Shown here one piece after another: positions 6,669 to 14,614 of a DNA stretch of 19,594 nt. Both the position numbers and the translations under genes were made by a program. Source of the stretch: an uncultured Collinsella sp. (GTDB lineage: Bacteria; Actinomycetota; Coriobacteriia; Coriobacteriales; Coriobacteriaceae); contig URNI01000027.1 of the NCBI GenBank assembly GCA_900549135.1, positions 1-19,594 of the forward strand. The letters run 5' to 3'. The notes below the pieces were generated by a model that was not told the DNA's origin, did not search any database, and was given only the letters and a program-made list of their open reading frames with translations. Numbering within the stretch: position 1 is the stretch's first letter; the number at the start of each line of letters is the position of its first letter.

Positions 6669-7428
6669 TCGCACCCTTCTTATCGCTGGTAACTGGAAGA
6701 TGAACAACGACGTCGCCGAGGCCGCCAAGCTCGCCGACGAGCTGGCTCAGGCTCTGCCCGAGGTTCCGGCTGGCGTCGAGGTGCTCGTCTGCCCTCCGAC
6801 CATCGACATCACCACGGTTCATGACCGCATTCAGGCTGCCCCCATCGCCCTCGGTGCACAGAACGTGTACTGGGAGGCCAAGGGTGCCTTCACCGGTGAG
6901 TCTTCTTGCGACATGCTCAAGTCCGCTGGCTGCACCTACTGCATCATCGGTCACTCCGAGCGTCGCGACTACTTCCACGAGACCGACGAGGACCAGAACA
7001 AGAAGGCTAAGGCTCTCGTTGCCGCCGGTCTTGTTCCCGTCTTCTGCTGCGGCGAGTCCCTTGAGGTCCGCGAGGCTGGCACCTATGTCGAGCACGTCGT
7101 GAACCAGGTCAAGGCTGGCCTTGCTGGCCTTGAGATCACCTGCCCCAAGCAGGTCGTCGTCGCCTACGAGCCCATCTGGGCCATCGGCACCGGCAAGACC
7201 GCTACCGCCGAGGACGCTCAGGAGGTCTGCGGCGCTATCCGTGAGACCCTCAAGGAGATGTTCGGCGAGGAGCTCGCCAACGGCATCCGCGTTCTCTACG
7301 GCGGTTCCGCCAAGCCCGGCAACATTGCCGAGCTCGTCGCCAAGCCCGACGTTGACGGCGCCCTCGTGGGCGGCGCTTCGCTCAAGGCTGCCGACTTCGC
7401 CTCTATGGTCGTCAAGGCAGGCGAGTAG
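6661..7428 (+). CDS. tpiA: Triosephosphate isomerase
   Basis: A 255-residue TIM barrel that interconverts dihydroxyacetone phosphate and glyceraldehyde-3-P. Active-site residues are all present: K13 in NWKMN, H98 in IIGHSERR, and E170 in YEPIWAIGTGK, followed by the flexible phosphate loop. YGGSAKPGN and GALVGGASL make the C-terminal phosphate site. The ATG lies inside the pgk stop region (8-base overlap), with GTGGAGG about nine bases ahead inside pgk. It sits between pgk and gpmI in one operon, so three consecutive lower-glycolysis steps are co-expressed. Confidence 0.97.
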   Translation: MPNRTLLIAGNWKMNNDVAEAAKLADELAQALPEVPAGVEVLVCPPTIDITTVHDRIQAAPIALGAQNVYWEAKGAFTGESSCDMLKSAGCTYCIIGHSERRDYFHETDEDQNKKAKALVAAGLVPVFCCGESLEVREAGTYVEHVVNQVKAGLAGLEITCPKQVVVAYEPIWAIGTGKTATAEDAQEVCGAIRETLKEMFGEELANGIRVLYGGSAKPGNIAELVAKPDVDGALVGGASLKAADFASMVVKAGE

Positions 7429-7433
7429 GACAT

Positions 7434-8987
7434 ATGGCACAGCGTCATCTTCCTGCACTCCTGATCATCATGGATGGTTGCGGCCTTGCTCCGGCCGATG
7501 GCGAGAACGCCGTCGCCGCTGCCAAGACGCCCTTCCTTGATAGCCTGTACGAGAAGTACCCCCACACCACGCTCGGCGCTTCGGGCGAGGACGTGGGTCT
7601 TCCCGATGGCCAGATGGGTAACTCCGAGGTGGGTCACCTCAACATCGGTGCCGGACGCATCGTGTTCCAGGAGCTTTCGCGCATCAACAACGCCATCAAG
7701 GACGGCTCCATCGCCAAGAACGAGGTTTTTGTCAAGGCTATGGACGACGTCAAGGCTGACGGCAAGACCCTCCACCTCATGGGCCTTATGAGCCCTGGCG
7801 GTGTTCATTCTCACATGAACCACGTCGAGGCTCTGGTCAAGATGGCTGCCCAGCATGGCGTCAAGACCGTTCGTGTACACGCCTTTATGGACGGCCGCGA
7901 CGTTGACCCGCAGTCCGGTGCCGGTTACATGAGTGAGTTCTGCGCCTTCCTGGCTAAGATCTCCGAGGAGACCGGTTGCGACGCACGCGTTGCCACCGTC
8001 TCGGGCCGTTATTGGGCCATGGACCGCGATAATCGTTGGGAGCGCATCCAGCGCGCCTACGACGTCATGGTCAACGCGTCCGATGCTGATACCGACCCCG
8101 TTGCCGGTATCAAGGCCTACTACGAGAAGGATCCGCGCGGCGACGAGTTCGTCGAGCCCTTCGCTGCCCACAACGAGGGCATCCACGAGGGCGACGCGGC
8201 CATCTTCTTCAACTTCCGTCCCGACCGCGCTCGTCAGATGACCCGCGTGTTCACGGACAAGGAGTTCGACGGCTTTGAGCGCGAGCAGATCAAGCTTTCT
8301 CACTTTGTGACGATGACCGAGTACGATCCGACGTTTGACGTCGAGGTCGCCTTCCCCAAGACGTTCCCCGAGAACGTCCTGGCCGACGTTATCGCCGCCA
8401 ATGGCCTGAAGCAGCTGCACACCGCCGAGACCGAGAAGTACGCCCACGTGACGTTCTTCCTCAACGGCGGCATCGAGGAGCCCAAGGAGGGCGAGGAGCG
8501 CGTGCTCGTCGCTTCCCCCAAGGTCGCTACCTACGATCTGCAGCCCGAGATGAGCGCTCCCGAGGTGACCGAGAAGCTTGTCGCCGCCATCAACGAGGAT
8601 CGCGCTGATTTCTACATCGTGAACTTCGCGAACTGCGACATGGTTGGTCACACCGGTGTCTTCGACGCCGCCGTTAAGGCCGTCGAGGCTGTTGACGATG
8701 CCCTGTCCAAGGTTGTCCCGGCGATTCTCGCCAAGGGCGGCTTTGCGCTGATTACCGCCGACCACGGTAACGCCGATCACATGTTTGACGTTGCTTCCGA
8801 CGGTTCCAAGCATCCGTTTACGGCTCACACCACCAACCGCGTGCCGTTCATCATTGTTGATGAGAAGGCACAGCTCACCGGTATCGAGGACGGCCGTCTT
8901 TCCGATATCGCTCCGACCATGCTCACCATGGCTGGTATTGAGCCTTCCGCCGAGATGACGGGCCGCGTGCTCGCCACCGAGGCCTAA
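7434..8987 (+). CDS. gpmI: 2,3-bisphosphoglycerate-independent phosphoglycerate mutase
   Basis: A 517-residue manganese-dependent mutase of the alkaline phosphatase superfamily, converting 3- to 2-phosphoglycerate in the cytoplasm. The metal-site Asp is D14 in IIMDGCG (more often DGWG), and the phosphoserine nucleophile is S64 in MGNSEVGHLNIGAGR. Other signatures are SPGGVHSH, HAFMDGRDVDP, SGRYWAMDRDNRW, FFNFRPDRARQ, TEYDP, NFANCDMVGHTG, and the metal-binding TADHGNADHM near the C terminus. It starts five bases after tpiA with AGGA overlapping the tpiA stop. In many actinobacteria this gene is not part of the gap-pgk-tpi cluster, so its placement here is notable. Confidence 0.97.
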   Translation: MAQRHLPALLIIMDGCGLAPADGENAVAAAKTPFLDSLYEKYPHTTLGASGEDVGLPDGQMGNSEVGHLNIGAGRIVFQELSRINNAIKDGSIAKNEVFVKAMDDVKADGKTLHLMGLMSPGGVHSHMNHVEALVKMAAQHGVKTVRVHAFMDGRDVDPQSGAGYMSEFCAFLAKISEETGCDARVATVSGRYWAMDRDNRWERIQRAYDVMVNASDADTDPVAGIKAYYEKDPRGDEFVEPFAAHNEGIHEGDAAIFFNFRPDRARQMTRVFTDKEFDGFEREQIKLSHFVTMTEYDPTFDVEVAFPKTFPENVLADVIAANGLKQLHTAETEKYAHVTFFLNGGIEEPKEGEERVLVASPKVATYDLQPEMSAPEVTEKLVAAINEDRADFYIVNFANCDMVGHTGVFDAAVKAVEAVDDALSKVVPAILAKGGFALITADHGNADHMFDVASDGSKHPFTAHTTNRVPFIIVDEKAQLTGIEDGRLSDIAPTMLTMAGIEPSAEMTGRVLATEA

Positions 8988-9012
8988 TAGAAAACAAATA
9001 CCGTTTTCTAGC

Positions 9013-9047
9013 AAGGGGGTTGTCCACAACCGGACAACCCCCTTTTT
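9013..9047 (+). terminator. Intrinsic terminator after gpmI
   Basis: GGGGGTTGTCC (9015-9025) and GGACAACCCCC (9032-9042) form a perfect 11-bp stem with a 6-base loop, extended by AA/TT, then TTTTT at 9043-9047. It closes the pgk-tpiA-gpmI transcript. A smaller AGAAAAC/GTTTTCT hairpin sits just before it. Confidence 0.93.
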
Positions 9048-9106
9048 GGTATTTCTGCCATTTCCACCCCGTCCTTGAGTGGCAGGTAGGGGAGAGCGGG
9101 GGATTG

Positions 9107-9115
9107 TGGTACAGT
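9107..9115 (+). promoter_or_regulatory. Possible extended -10 promoter of secG
   Basis: TGGTACAGT has the TG dinucleotide one base ahead of TACAGT, the layout of an extended -10 that can work without a -35. No -35 match is visible at the right distance. It follows the gpmI terminator and precedes secG by about 40 bases. Confidence 0.3.
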
Positions 9116-9151
9116 ACTGGAGTTTGAACTGTTCTATTAAGGAGCTTATCT

Positions 9152-9406
9152 ATGGGTCCGTTCCAGATTCTTCTGTTTGTCGTTTGGGCTGTCTCTGCCG
9201 TGGCGCTGACGATTCTCGTCCTGATGCATTCCGGTAAGGGCACCGGCGTTTCGGATATGATCGCTAGCTCGCTGTATAACTCCAGCTCTGCCACGGGCGT
9301 CATGGAGCAGAACCTCGATCGCCTGACGATAATTATGGCCGTTGTTTTTGCCGTGTGCGTCGTCCTGTGCATGTTCTTCTTCCCGCAGGGCATCGTCGGC
9401 TACTAA
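9152..9406 (+). CDS. secG: Preprotein translocase subunit SecG
   Basis: An 84-residue membrane protein of standard SecG length with two hydrophobic helices (about residues 4-24 and 57-77). The cytoplasmic loop starts LMHSGKGTGVSDMI, matching the family's QSGKGxGLS motif, and GVMEQNLDRLT matches the segment before the second helix. SecG joins SecYE and aids translocation of preproteins across the cytoplasmic membrane. AAGGAG (9139-9144) lies seven bases ahead of the ATG. The position after tpiA (here with gpmI between) repeats the actinobacterial order gap-pgk-tpi-secG. It has its own terminator. Confidence 0.93.
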   Translation: MGPFQILLFVVWAVSAVALTILVLMHSGKGTGVSDMIASSLYNSSSATGVMEQNLDRLTIIMAVVFAVCVVLCMFFFPQGIVGY

Positions 9407-9431
9407 GCATCGGCGTATATACGTTTGCAAT

Positions 9432-9458
9432 GGGTCTCGCAGGTGCGGGACCCTTTTT
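9432..9458 (+). terminator. Intrinsic terminator after secG
   Basis: GGGTCTCGC (9432-9440) pairs with GCGGGACCC (9445-9453), nine pairs with one G-U, tetraloop AGGT, then TTTTT at 9454-9458. Confidence 0.9.
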
Positions 9459-9460
9459 GT

Positions 9461-9474
9461 TTACATATTTGTAA
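9461..9474 (+). promoter_or_regulatory. TTACA-N4-TGTAA palindrome upstream of oppA
   Basis: TTACATATTTGTAA differs by one base from TTACAAATTTGTAA at 16040-16053, upstream of tRNA-Leu. The dyad arms TTACA and TGTAA are identical in both. It may be a shared operator for a dimeric regulator. It sits about 225 bases ahead of oppA in an otherwise non-coding 293-base gap (9407-9699). Confidence 0.4.
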
Positions 9475-9549
9475 CAGAGTCAAAATATCCCCACATACTT
9501 CGCCCAACTAAAGAAATTCTCGACCGTTAACCGGAATCAGCCCCAAATC

Positions 9550-9599
9550 GTGCATAAAATGCGCTACTGTATTGCGAAACGTTGGTCCGTTGTGCATAA
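9550..9599 (+). promoter_or_regulatory. GTGCATAA direct repeats and possible oppA promoter
   Basis: GTGCATAA occurs at 9550-9557 and 9592-9599, exactly 42 bases (about four helical turns) apart. The second copy overlaps CATAAC (9595-9600), which with TTGCGA (9572-9577) and a 17-base spacer makes a weak promoter candidate for oppA. TAAAAT at 9555-9560 is another -10 candidate without a -35. Neither is convincing alone. Confidence 0.25.
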
Positions 9600-9699
9600 C
9601 CAGCCATAGCAGCGGGCGGCGTTTTGATGGTTCGGATCGGATTGTCTCGACATATGTCCGACTGAACATTTCTTTGTCCTATCTCATAAGGAGGATGGC

Positions 9700-11376
9700 A
9701 TGGCTGATTCTATGTTCCACCAGCCCGTTATGGGTCGTCGCGCCTTTGTTGGCGGCACCCTCGCTGCGAGCTCCATGGCTTTTCTTGCCGCATGCGGCAA
9801 GAAGGGCGGCGACGCTTCCGGTTCTGAGTCCGGTTCGACGCTGAACTTCTACATCAACAACCCGGTCTGCATCGACCCCTACAATGTCCAGGAGGACCAG
9901 GGCACTCAGGTCGAGTACCAGCTCTTTGACGCTCTGACCTCTTATGACGCCGAGAAGGGCGAGATCGTTCCGCTGGCTTGCGAGTCCTTTGAGGCCAACG
10001 ACGACGCCACCGAGTTTACCTTCAAGATCAAGAAGGCCAAGTTCCACAACGGTGACGACGTTACCTCCAAGTCCTTCAAGCTCGGTTGGGAGCGTCTGGT
10101 CAACACCAAGTCGGCCATCGCTACCGAGTACGGCCCTTCCGAGGTCTCCTATCACCTTTCCATGGTCGAGGGCTATGACGACCTGCTTGCCGGTAACGCT
10201 ACCGAGCTCAGCGGTGTTACTTGCCCCGACGATGAGACCCTCGTCGTCAAGCTGTCTTCCGCTTACGCCGACTTCCCCTTCGTCGCCTCTCACCCGGCTC
10301 TGGCCCCGGTTCCCGAGTGCGCCGAGTCCGATGTCAAGAGCTTCTACCTTGCGCCGGTCGGTAACGGCCCGTTCATGATGGACGGCAAGTGGGAGGATGG
10401 TCAGGAGATCAACCTCAAGAAGTTCGACGATTACTATGGCGACAAGGCCAAGATCGATGGCATCCACTTCCAGGTCATCAAGGACATGGAGACCGCTTAC
10501 AAGGAGTTCCAGGCCGGTAACCTCGATGTCTGCGACGTTCCCGTTGCTCAGATCGACGCTGCCAAGAAGGATCGCGGCGTGTCCAAGGACGGCTACACCA
10601 TGGGTGACGGCGAGCGCATGCTGCTCGGCGCCGAGCCTTCCACCTATTACCTGACCTGCAACAACACGGCCGAGCCGTTCAACAACGCCGACCTGCGCAG
10701 GGGTATCTCCCTGGCCATCAACCGTGAGGCCATCTGCAAGACCATCTTCAAGGGTACCCGTACCCCTGCCGACGGCATTGTTCCTCCGGGCATCGATGGC
10801 TACAAGGAGGGCGCATGGGAGTTCTGCGCCTACGACGTCGACAAGGCTAACGAGTACCTCGACAAGGTTGCTCCCGCTGGCGCTAACGGCGATCGTGGCA
10901 TTAACGTGACTCTGTCCTACAACCAGGACGGTGGCCACAAGGAGATCATGGAGTCCATCATCGGCGACCTCGCCAAGGTCGGCGTTACCGCTGTCTCCGA
11001 TACCCCCGAGTGGTCTGCCCTGCTCGAGCAGTATCAGAACTTTAACTATCAGTTCGGTCGTCTGGGTTGGATTGCCGACTACCCGATCATGGACAACTTC
11101 CTGTATCCGCTGTTCCACTCCGACTCCCTCGGTGGCGACAACCGCTCTGGTTACAACAACCCCGAGTTCGACGCCAAGGTCGACGAGGCCCGTACCACGG
11201 TTGACGACGAAGAGCGCGTCGCTAAGATGCAGGAGGCCGATGCAATGGTCGCTGCCGACTGCCCGGTCATCCCGGTGATGTTCTACACGCACACCATCGC
11301 CGGCTCCGATCGCATCAAGCACCTCTATGTCGACCCGCAGAAGCACGCCGATCTGGGTACCGCTGAGCTCGCCTAA
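9700..11376 (+). CDS. oppA: Oligopeptide ABC transporter substrate-binding lipoprotein
   Basis: A 558-residue family 5 extracellular solute-binding protein. The N terminus has a twin-arginine start (GRRAFVGG, R13-R14), a hydrophobic stretch and the lipobox LAAC with C32 as the lipidated residue, so it is probably a Tat-exported lipoprotein on the outer face of the membrane. After C32 comes a Gly/Ser-rich linker. Family features include the segment ALTSYDAEKGEIVPLACESFE, the phrase LRRGISLAINREAI (near 328-341) and the C-terminal FYTHTIAGSDRIKHLYVDP. It captures peptides and delivers them to OppBC. AAGGAGG (9688-9694) precedes the ATG by five bases. The peptide size range cannot be read from the sequence. 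A stem-loop separates it from oppB. Confidence 0.92.
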   Translation: MADSMFHQPVMGRRAFVGGTLAASSMAFLAACGKKGGDASGSESGSTLNFYINNPVCIDPYNVQEDQGTQVEYQLFDALTSYDAEKGEIVPLACESFEANDDATEFTFKIKKAKFHNGDDVTSKSFKLGWERLVNTKSAIATEYGPSEVSYHLSMVEGYDDLLAGNATELSGVTCPDDETLVVKLSSAYADFPFVASHPALAPVPECAESDVKSFYLAPVGNGPFMMDGKWEDGQEINLKKFDDYYGDKAKIDGIHFQVIKDMETAYKEFQAGNLDVCDVPVAQIDAAKKDRGVSKDGYTMGDGERMLLGAEPSTYYLTCNNTAEPFNNADLRRGISLAINREAICKTIFKGTRTPADGIVPPGIDGYKEGAWEFCAYDVDKANEYLDKVAPAGANGDRGINVTLSYNQDGGHKEIMESIIGDLAKVGVTAVSDTPEWSALLEQYQNFNYQFGRLGWIADYPIMDNFLYPLFHSDSLGGDNRSGYNNPEFDAKVDEARTTVDDEERVAKMQEADAMVAADCPVIPVMFYTHTIAGSDRIKHLYVDPQKHADLGTAELA

Positions 11377-11473
11377 GAGTTTGCAGCTTCCGTGAGGGTC
11401 AAGTATTTACGTAGACCTCATGGGAAACATACAGTTCTCCCTAACCTGGGGTAAACTGGCTGATGGTAATTTT

Positions 11474-11501
11474 GGGATGCCGGTCTGGCGATCGGCATCC
11501 C
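11474..11501 (+). terminator. Stem-loop between oppA and oppB, weak terminator
   Basis: GGGATGCCG (11474-11482) and CGGCATCCC (11493-11501) form a perfect 9-bp stem with a 10-base loop, followed by ATTTAGG, a poor T-tract. Partial termination here would leave extra oppA mRNA over oppBCDF, the ratio usual for binding-protein transporters. The 156-base gap (11377-11532) also contains a weaker TGAGGGTC/GACCTCA repeat at 11393-11420. Confidence 0.55.
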
Positions 11502-11532
11502 ATTTAGGTTAATCCCTAGATAGGGGAGTGGT

Positions 11533-12570
11533 ATGGGTAAGTACATCGTTAAACGTGTGCTTCAGTTCATCCCGGTGTTTTTGGGCGTTACGCTGATTTT
11601 GTTCGCCCTCCAGAATATCGTGCCGGGAGATCCGATCAAGCTGATCGGTGGAGACAAGGCTCTGTCCCCCGAGGTGGAGCTTCAGCTTCGCGTCCGCTAT
11701 CACCTGGTCCAGTCGGACGAGGACGGCAACGCGATCCTTGACGAGAACGGCGACCCCGTTCAAACGTCGCTCGTGGACCGTTACTTGTATTACATGAACG
11801 GCCTGCTTCATGGCGATCTGGGCAATTCGTATCAGCGCAAGCTGCCGGTTACGGAAATCTTTGCCCAGAAGTATCCGTATACGGTCAAACTTGCCGCGTG
11901 CGCCATCGTGCTCGAGGCAATCATGGGTATCGGTGCGGGTATCATTTCGGCGGTAAAGCGTTATTCCTTCTGGGATATTTTGGTAACGCTCACCACGTCG
12001 ATCCTCGTTGCCGTCCCGGCCTTCTGGCTCGGTATGTTGCTGCAACTGTTCTTTGGCGTCATTCTCAAGGACGCCACGGGCGGTGCATTCTCCATGCCGA
12101 TCTCGGGTGCCGGCGGTGCCAGCTCTCAGTATCAGGATTGGATGCACTATGTGCTTCCGACCATTACGCTGGCTTCGGTTTCGACCGCTTATGCTGCCCG
12201 CATTATGCGCTCGCAGCTGCTTGACGTCATGAACCAGGATTACATTCGTACGGCAAAAGCCAAGGGTCTCTCCAATCGCGCGATCATCATCAAGCATGCG
12301 CTTAAGAATGCACTCATCCCCGTCGTTACCTATATTGGTGTCGACTTTGGCGGCATGCTTTCGGGCGCCATCCTGACCGAGACGGTCTTCAACTGGCCCG
12401 GTATTGGCTATGAGGTCTATCGCGCCATTAGCATGCGTGACTGGCCCATCGTTATGGGCGGCGTTACGCTCATCGTCGTCGTCGTCATGGTGATCAACCT
12501 GCTCGTCGACATTAGCTATGCATTCCTCGACCCGCGCATCCGCCTTGGCGGTCCGTCGGATAAGGCCTAA
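11533..12570 (+). CDS. oppB: Oligopeptide ABC transporter permease OppB
   Basis: A 345-residue inner-membrane permease. The first helix is at about 9-29, followed by the OppB/DppB motif PGDP, then RYLYYMNGLLHGDLGNSY (83-100), several core helices, and the coupling EAA loop DYIRTAKAKGLSNRAIIIKHALKNALIP (236-263) that contacts the ATPases. The C terminus ends DPRIRLGG. It is longer than the roughly 306 residues of many OppB proteins because of an acidic insert at about 58-80 (SDEDGNAILDENGDP) in the extracytoplasmic loop and a Gly/Ser-rich loop near 183-200. GGGGAG (11523-11528) precedes the ATG. It pairs with OppC downstream. Confidence 0.93.
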   Translation: MGKYIVKRVLQFIPVFLGVTLILFALQNIVPGDPIKLIGGDKALSPEVELQLRVRYHLVQSDEDGNAILDENGDPVQTSLVDRYLYYMNGLLHGDLGNSYQRKLPVTEIFAQKYPYTVKLAACAIVLEAIMGIGAGIISAVKRYSFWDILVTLTTSILVAVPAFWLGMLLQLFFGVILKDATGGAFSMPISGAGGASSQYQDWMHYVLPTITLASVSTAYAARIMRSQLLDVMNQDYIRTAKAKGLSNRAIIIKHALKNALIPVVTYIGVDFGGMLSGAILTETVFNWPGIGYEVYRAISMRDWPIVMGGVTLIVVVVMVINLLVDISYAFLDPRIRLGGPSDKA

Positions 12571-12584
12571 GGGAGGTACGTCTC

Positions 12585-13520
12585 ATGCAGGAAACTGATT
12601 CTCAGTCTCAGGAGCAGGCTACCGCCACCAAGGCCGCATCTGCTCCCGCCAAGTCCCGCACGCTGTGGGGCGACGCTTTTAAGCGTCTTCGTAAGAACAA
12701 GCTCGCCGTTATCGGTGTCTGCTGGATCATCATCGTCGTTGTGGTTGCCCTGACCGCAGATCTGTGGGCTAAGCCCTGGCTCGGTTCGCCGACGGCTTCC
12801 GACTCGACCACCATGGCCGAGACGTCGCTGCTGGCTCCGTGTGCTGAGCACCCGTTTGGCACCGACGCCCTTGGTCGCGACATTCTCGTCCGCGTTATCT
12901 ACGGTGCACGCGTTTCGCTATCCGTCGGTATTATGGCCACTGCGATCTCCACGGTGATCGGTCTGGTCATGGGTGCTCTGGCCGGTTTCTACGGCGGCAT
13001 CTGGGATACGATCATCATGCGCTGTGCGGATATCTTCCTGGCGTTCCCGTACGTGCTGTTCGTTGTCGCCATGATCGCCGTTATCGGCCGTGGTCTTCAG
13101 AACGTCTTTATCGCCATCGGCATTCTCGGATGGCCTTCGATTGCGCGCGTCTTCCGCTCTGCAATCTTGACGGTCAAGGAAAACGACTATGTTGACGCTG
13201 CGCGCGCGATGGGTGCATCTGATGCTCGTATCGTCGTGCGTCACATCTTCCCGAACTCCGTCGCCTCCATCGTGGTCTACGCGACCATGAACATCGGTGG
13301 TGCCATTCTGACCGAGTCCGCTCTGTCCTTCCTCGGCATGGGCGTTATTCCGCCTACGCCTTCGTGGGGCTCCATGATTCAGGACGGTCAGCAGTATCTC
13401 CTGACTGCTCCCTGGATGATGATCATGCCCGGTCTGGCAATTCTCTCGACGGTGCTCGCTTTCACCCTGCTGGGTGACGGTCTGCGCGACGCCCTCGACG
13501 TCAAGATGAAGGACGCATAA
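12585..13520 (+). CDS. oppC: Oligopeptide ABC transporter permease OppC
   Basis: A 311-residue inner-membrane permease of usual length. A Ser/Gln/Ala-rich cytoplasmic tail (1-24) leads to the OppC N-terminal motif FKRLRKNKLAVIG and a first helix at about 41-60. The segment HPFGTDALGRDILVRVIYGARVSLSVG is diagnostic for OppC/DppC. The EAA coupling loop is DYVDAARAMGASDARIVVRHIFPN, followed by ILTESALSFLGMGV and PTPSWGSMI. GGGAGG (12571-12576) begins directly after the oppB stop, eight bases ahead of the ATG. It forms the channel with OppB and is fuelled by OppD and OppF. Confidence 0.95.
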   Translation: MQETDSQSQEQATATKAASAPAKSRTLWGDAFKRLRKNKLAVIGVCWIIIVVVVALTADLWAKPWLGSPTASDSTTMAETSLLAPCAEHPFGTDALGRDILVRVIYGARVSLSVGIMATAISTVIGLVMGALAGFYGGIWDTIIMRCADIFLAFPYVLFVVAMIAVIGRGLQNVFIAIGILGWPSIARVFRSAILTVKENDYVDAARAMGASDARIVVRHIFPNSVASIVVYATMNIGGAILTESALSFLGMGVIPPTPSWGSMIQDGQQYLLTAPWMMIMPGLAILSTVLAFTLLGDGLRDALDVKMKDA

Positions 13521-13522
13521 GG

Positions 13523-14614
13523 ATGAAGAAGAACAAGAACTATGTGGACCTGAAGGACCAGCCGGTTCCCGAGGGCCAGCATCTGCTCGAGGTCGATGAC
13601 CTTAAGATGTATTTCCACACCGAGGATGGCGTTGTTCGCGCTGTCGACGGTGTCTCCTACACGCTCGATCGCGGCGAGACCCTGGGCGTCGTCGGCGAGT
13701 CCGGCTCCGGTAAGTCCGTGACCGCCATGACCATCATGGGCCTCATCTCGATGCCTCCGGGAAAGATTGAGGGCGGCGACGTTCGCTATCGTGGTCGTTC
13801 TATCCTCGAGATGACTGAGGAAGAGATGCAGCACATTCGCGGTAACGATATCGCGATGATCTTCCAGGATCCTATGACCTCCTTGAACCCGGTCTATAAG
13901 ATCGGCAAGCAGGTGGGTGAGGGCCTTCGTCTGCACCGTGGCTACTCCAAGCAGGAGGCGCTCAAGCGCGCCACCGAGCTTTTGGACCTCGTTGGCATTC
14001 CTGAGCCCGAGAAGCGCGTCAATGAGTATCCCCACCAGTTCTCTGGTGGTATGCGTCAGCGCGTCATGATTGCCATGGCCCTTGCCTGCGATCCCGATAT
14101 TCTGATTGCCGACGAGCCCACGACGGCTCTGGACGTTACCATTCAGGCTCAGATTATCGAGCTCATGCAGGAGATGCAGGAGAAGAACGGCAACGCCATC
14201 ATCATGATTACCCATGACCTGGGCGTCGTCGCCGATATGGCCGACAAGATCATGGTTATGTACGCCGGCCGTCCCGTCGAGTTCGGTACTGCTGAGGAAA
14301 TCTTCTACGAGAGCCGTCACCCCTATACCTGGGGCCTGATTCGCTCCATCCCGGAGCAGGCTATCGATGAGAAGAAGCCGCTTACGCCGATTCACGGTAA
14401 CCCGCCTTCACTCATGAACCTGCCCGAGGGTTGCGTGTTCTCGCCTCGTTGCCCCTATGCGACCGATAAGTGCCGCAAGCAGCGCCCCGAGCGTGTTGTC
14501 ACCGAGTCCGGCCACTATTCTGCGTGCCATTATTCCGGTGACCCTGAGTTCCTCAAGAACGCTCCTGAGACGTCCCGTACGCGCAAGGATTCCAAGAAGG
14601 GAGGCGAGGCGTAA
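13523..14614 (+). CDS. oppD: Oligopeptide ABC transporter ATPase OppD
   Basis: A 363-residue cytoplasmic ATPase. Walker A is GESGSGKS (58-65), the Q-loop is FQDPMTSLNP, the signature is SGGMRQR (174-180), Walker B is ILIADEP (193-199), and the switch His is H231. The C-terminal oligopeptide-transporter domain carries four cysteines (C304, C310, C317, C335) in GCVFSPRCPYATDKC and SACH. A homologous four-Cys domain in mycobacterial OppD has been reported to bind an iron-sulfur cluster, so one is possible here. It starts two bases after the oppC stop, implying translational coupling, and pairs with OppF as a heterodimer. Confidence 0.95.
   Translation: MKKNKNYVDLKDQPVPEGQHLLEVDDLKMYFHTEDGVVRAVDGVSYTLDRGETLGVVGESGSGKSVTAMTIMGLISMPPGKIEGGDVRYRGRSILEMTEEEMQHIRGNDIAMIFQDPMTSLNPVYKIGKQVGEGLRLHRGYSKQEALKRATELLDLVGIPEPEKRVNEYPHQFSGGMRQRVMIAMALACDPDILIADEPTTALDVTIQAQIIELMQEMQEKNGNAIIMITHDLGVVADMADKIMVMYAGRPVEFGTAEEIFYESRHPYTWGLIRSIPEQAIDEKKPLTPIHGNPPSLMNLPEGCVFSPRCPYATDKCRKQRPERVVTESGHYSACHYSGDPEFLKNAPETSRTRKDSKKGGEA

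Noticed and set aside
4264..6728. Minus-strand frames opposite gap and pgk (403 and 441 codons)
   Set aside because: Artefacts opposite highly biased genes. They also run through the terminator and leader regions with no conserved features.
7296..9029. Long open frame on the minus strand opposite tpiA and gpmI (577 codons)
   Set aside because: It mirrors two clear enzymes with strong codon bias; such antisense frames arise because stop codons are rare opposite C-ending codons. No family motif is visible.
9679..11346. Long minus-strand frame opposite oppA (555 codons)
   Set aside because: Same codon-bias artefact; low-complexity Val/Leu/Gly composition and no ribosome site.
11704..11772. EF-hand calcium loop in the OppB insert
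   Set aside because: The Asp/Gly spacing does not fit the 12-residue EF-hand pattern (hydrophobic residue at the wrong position, no closing Glu).
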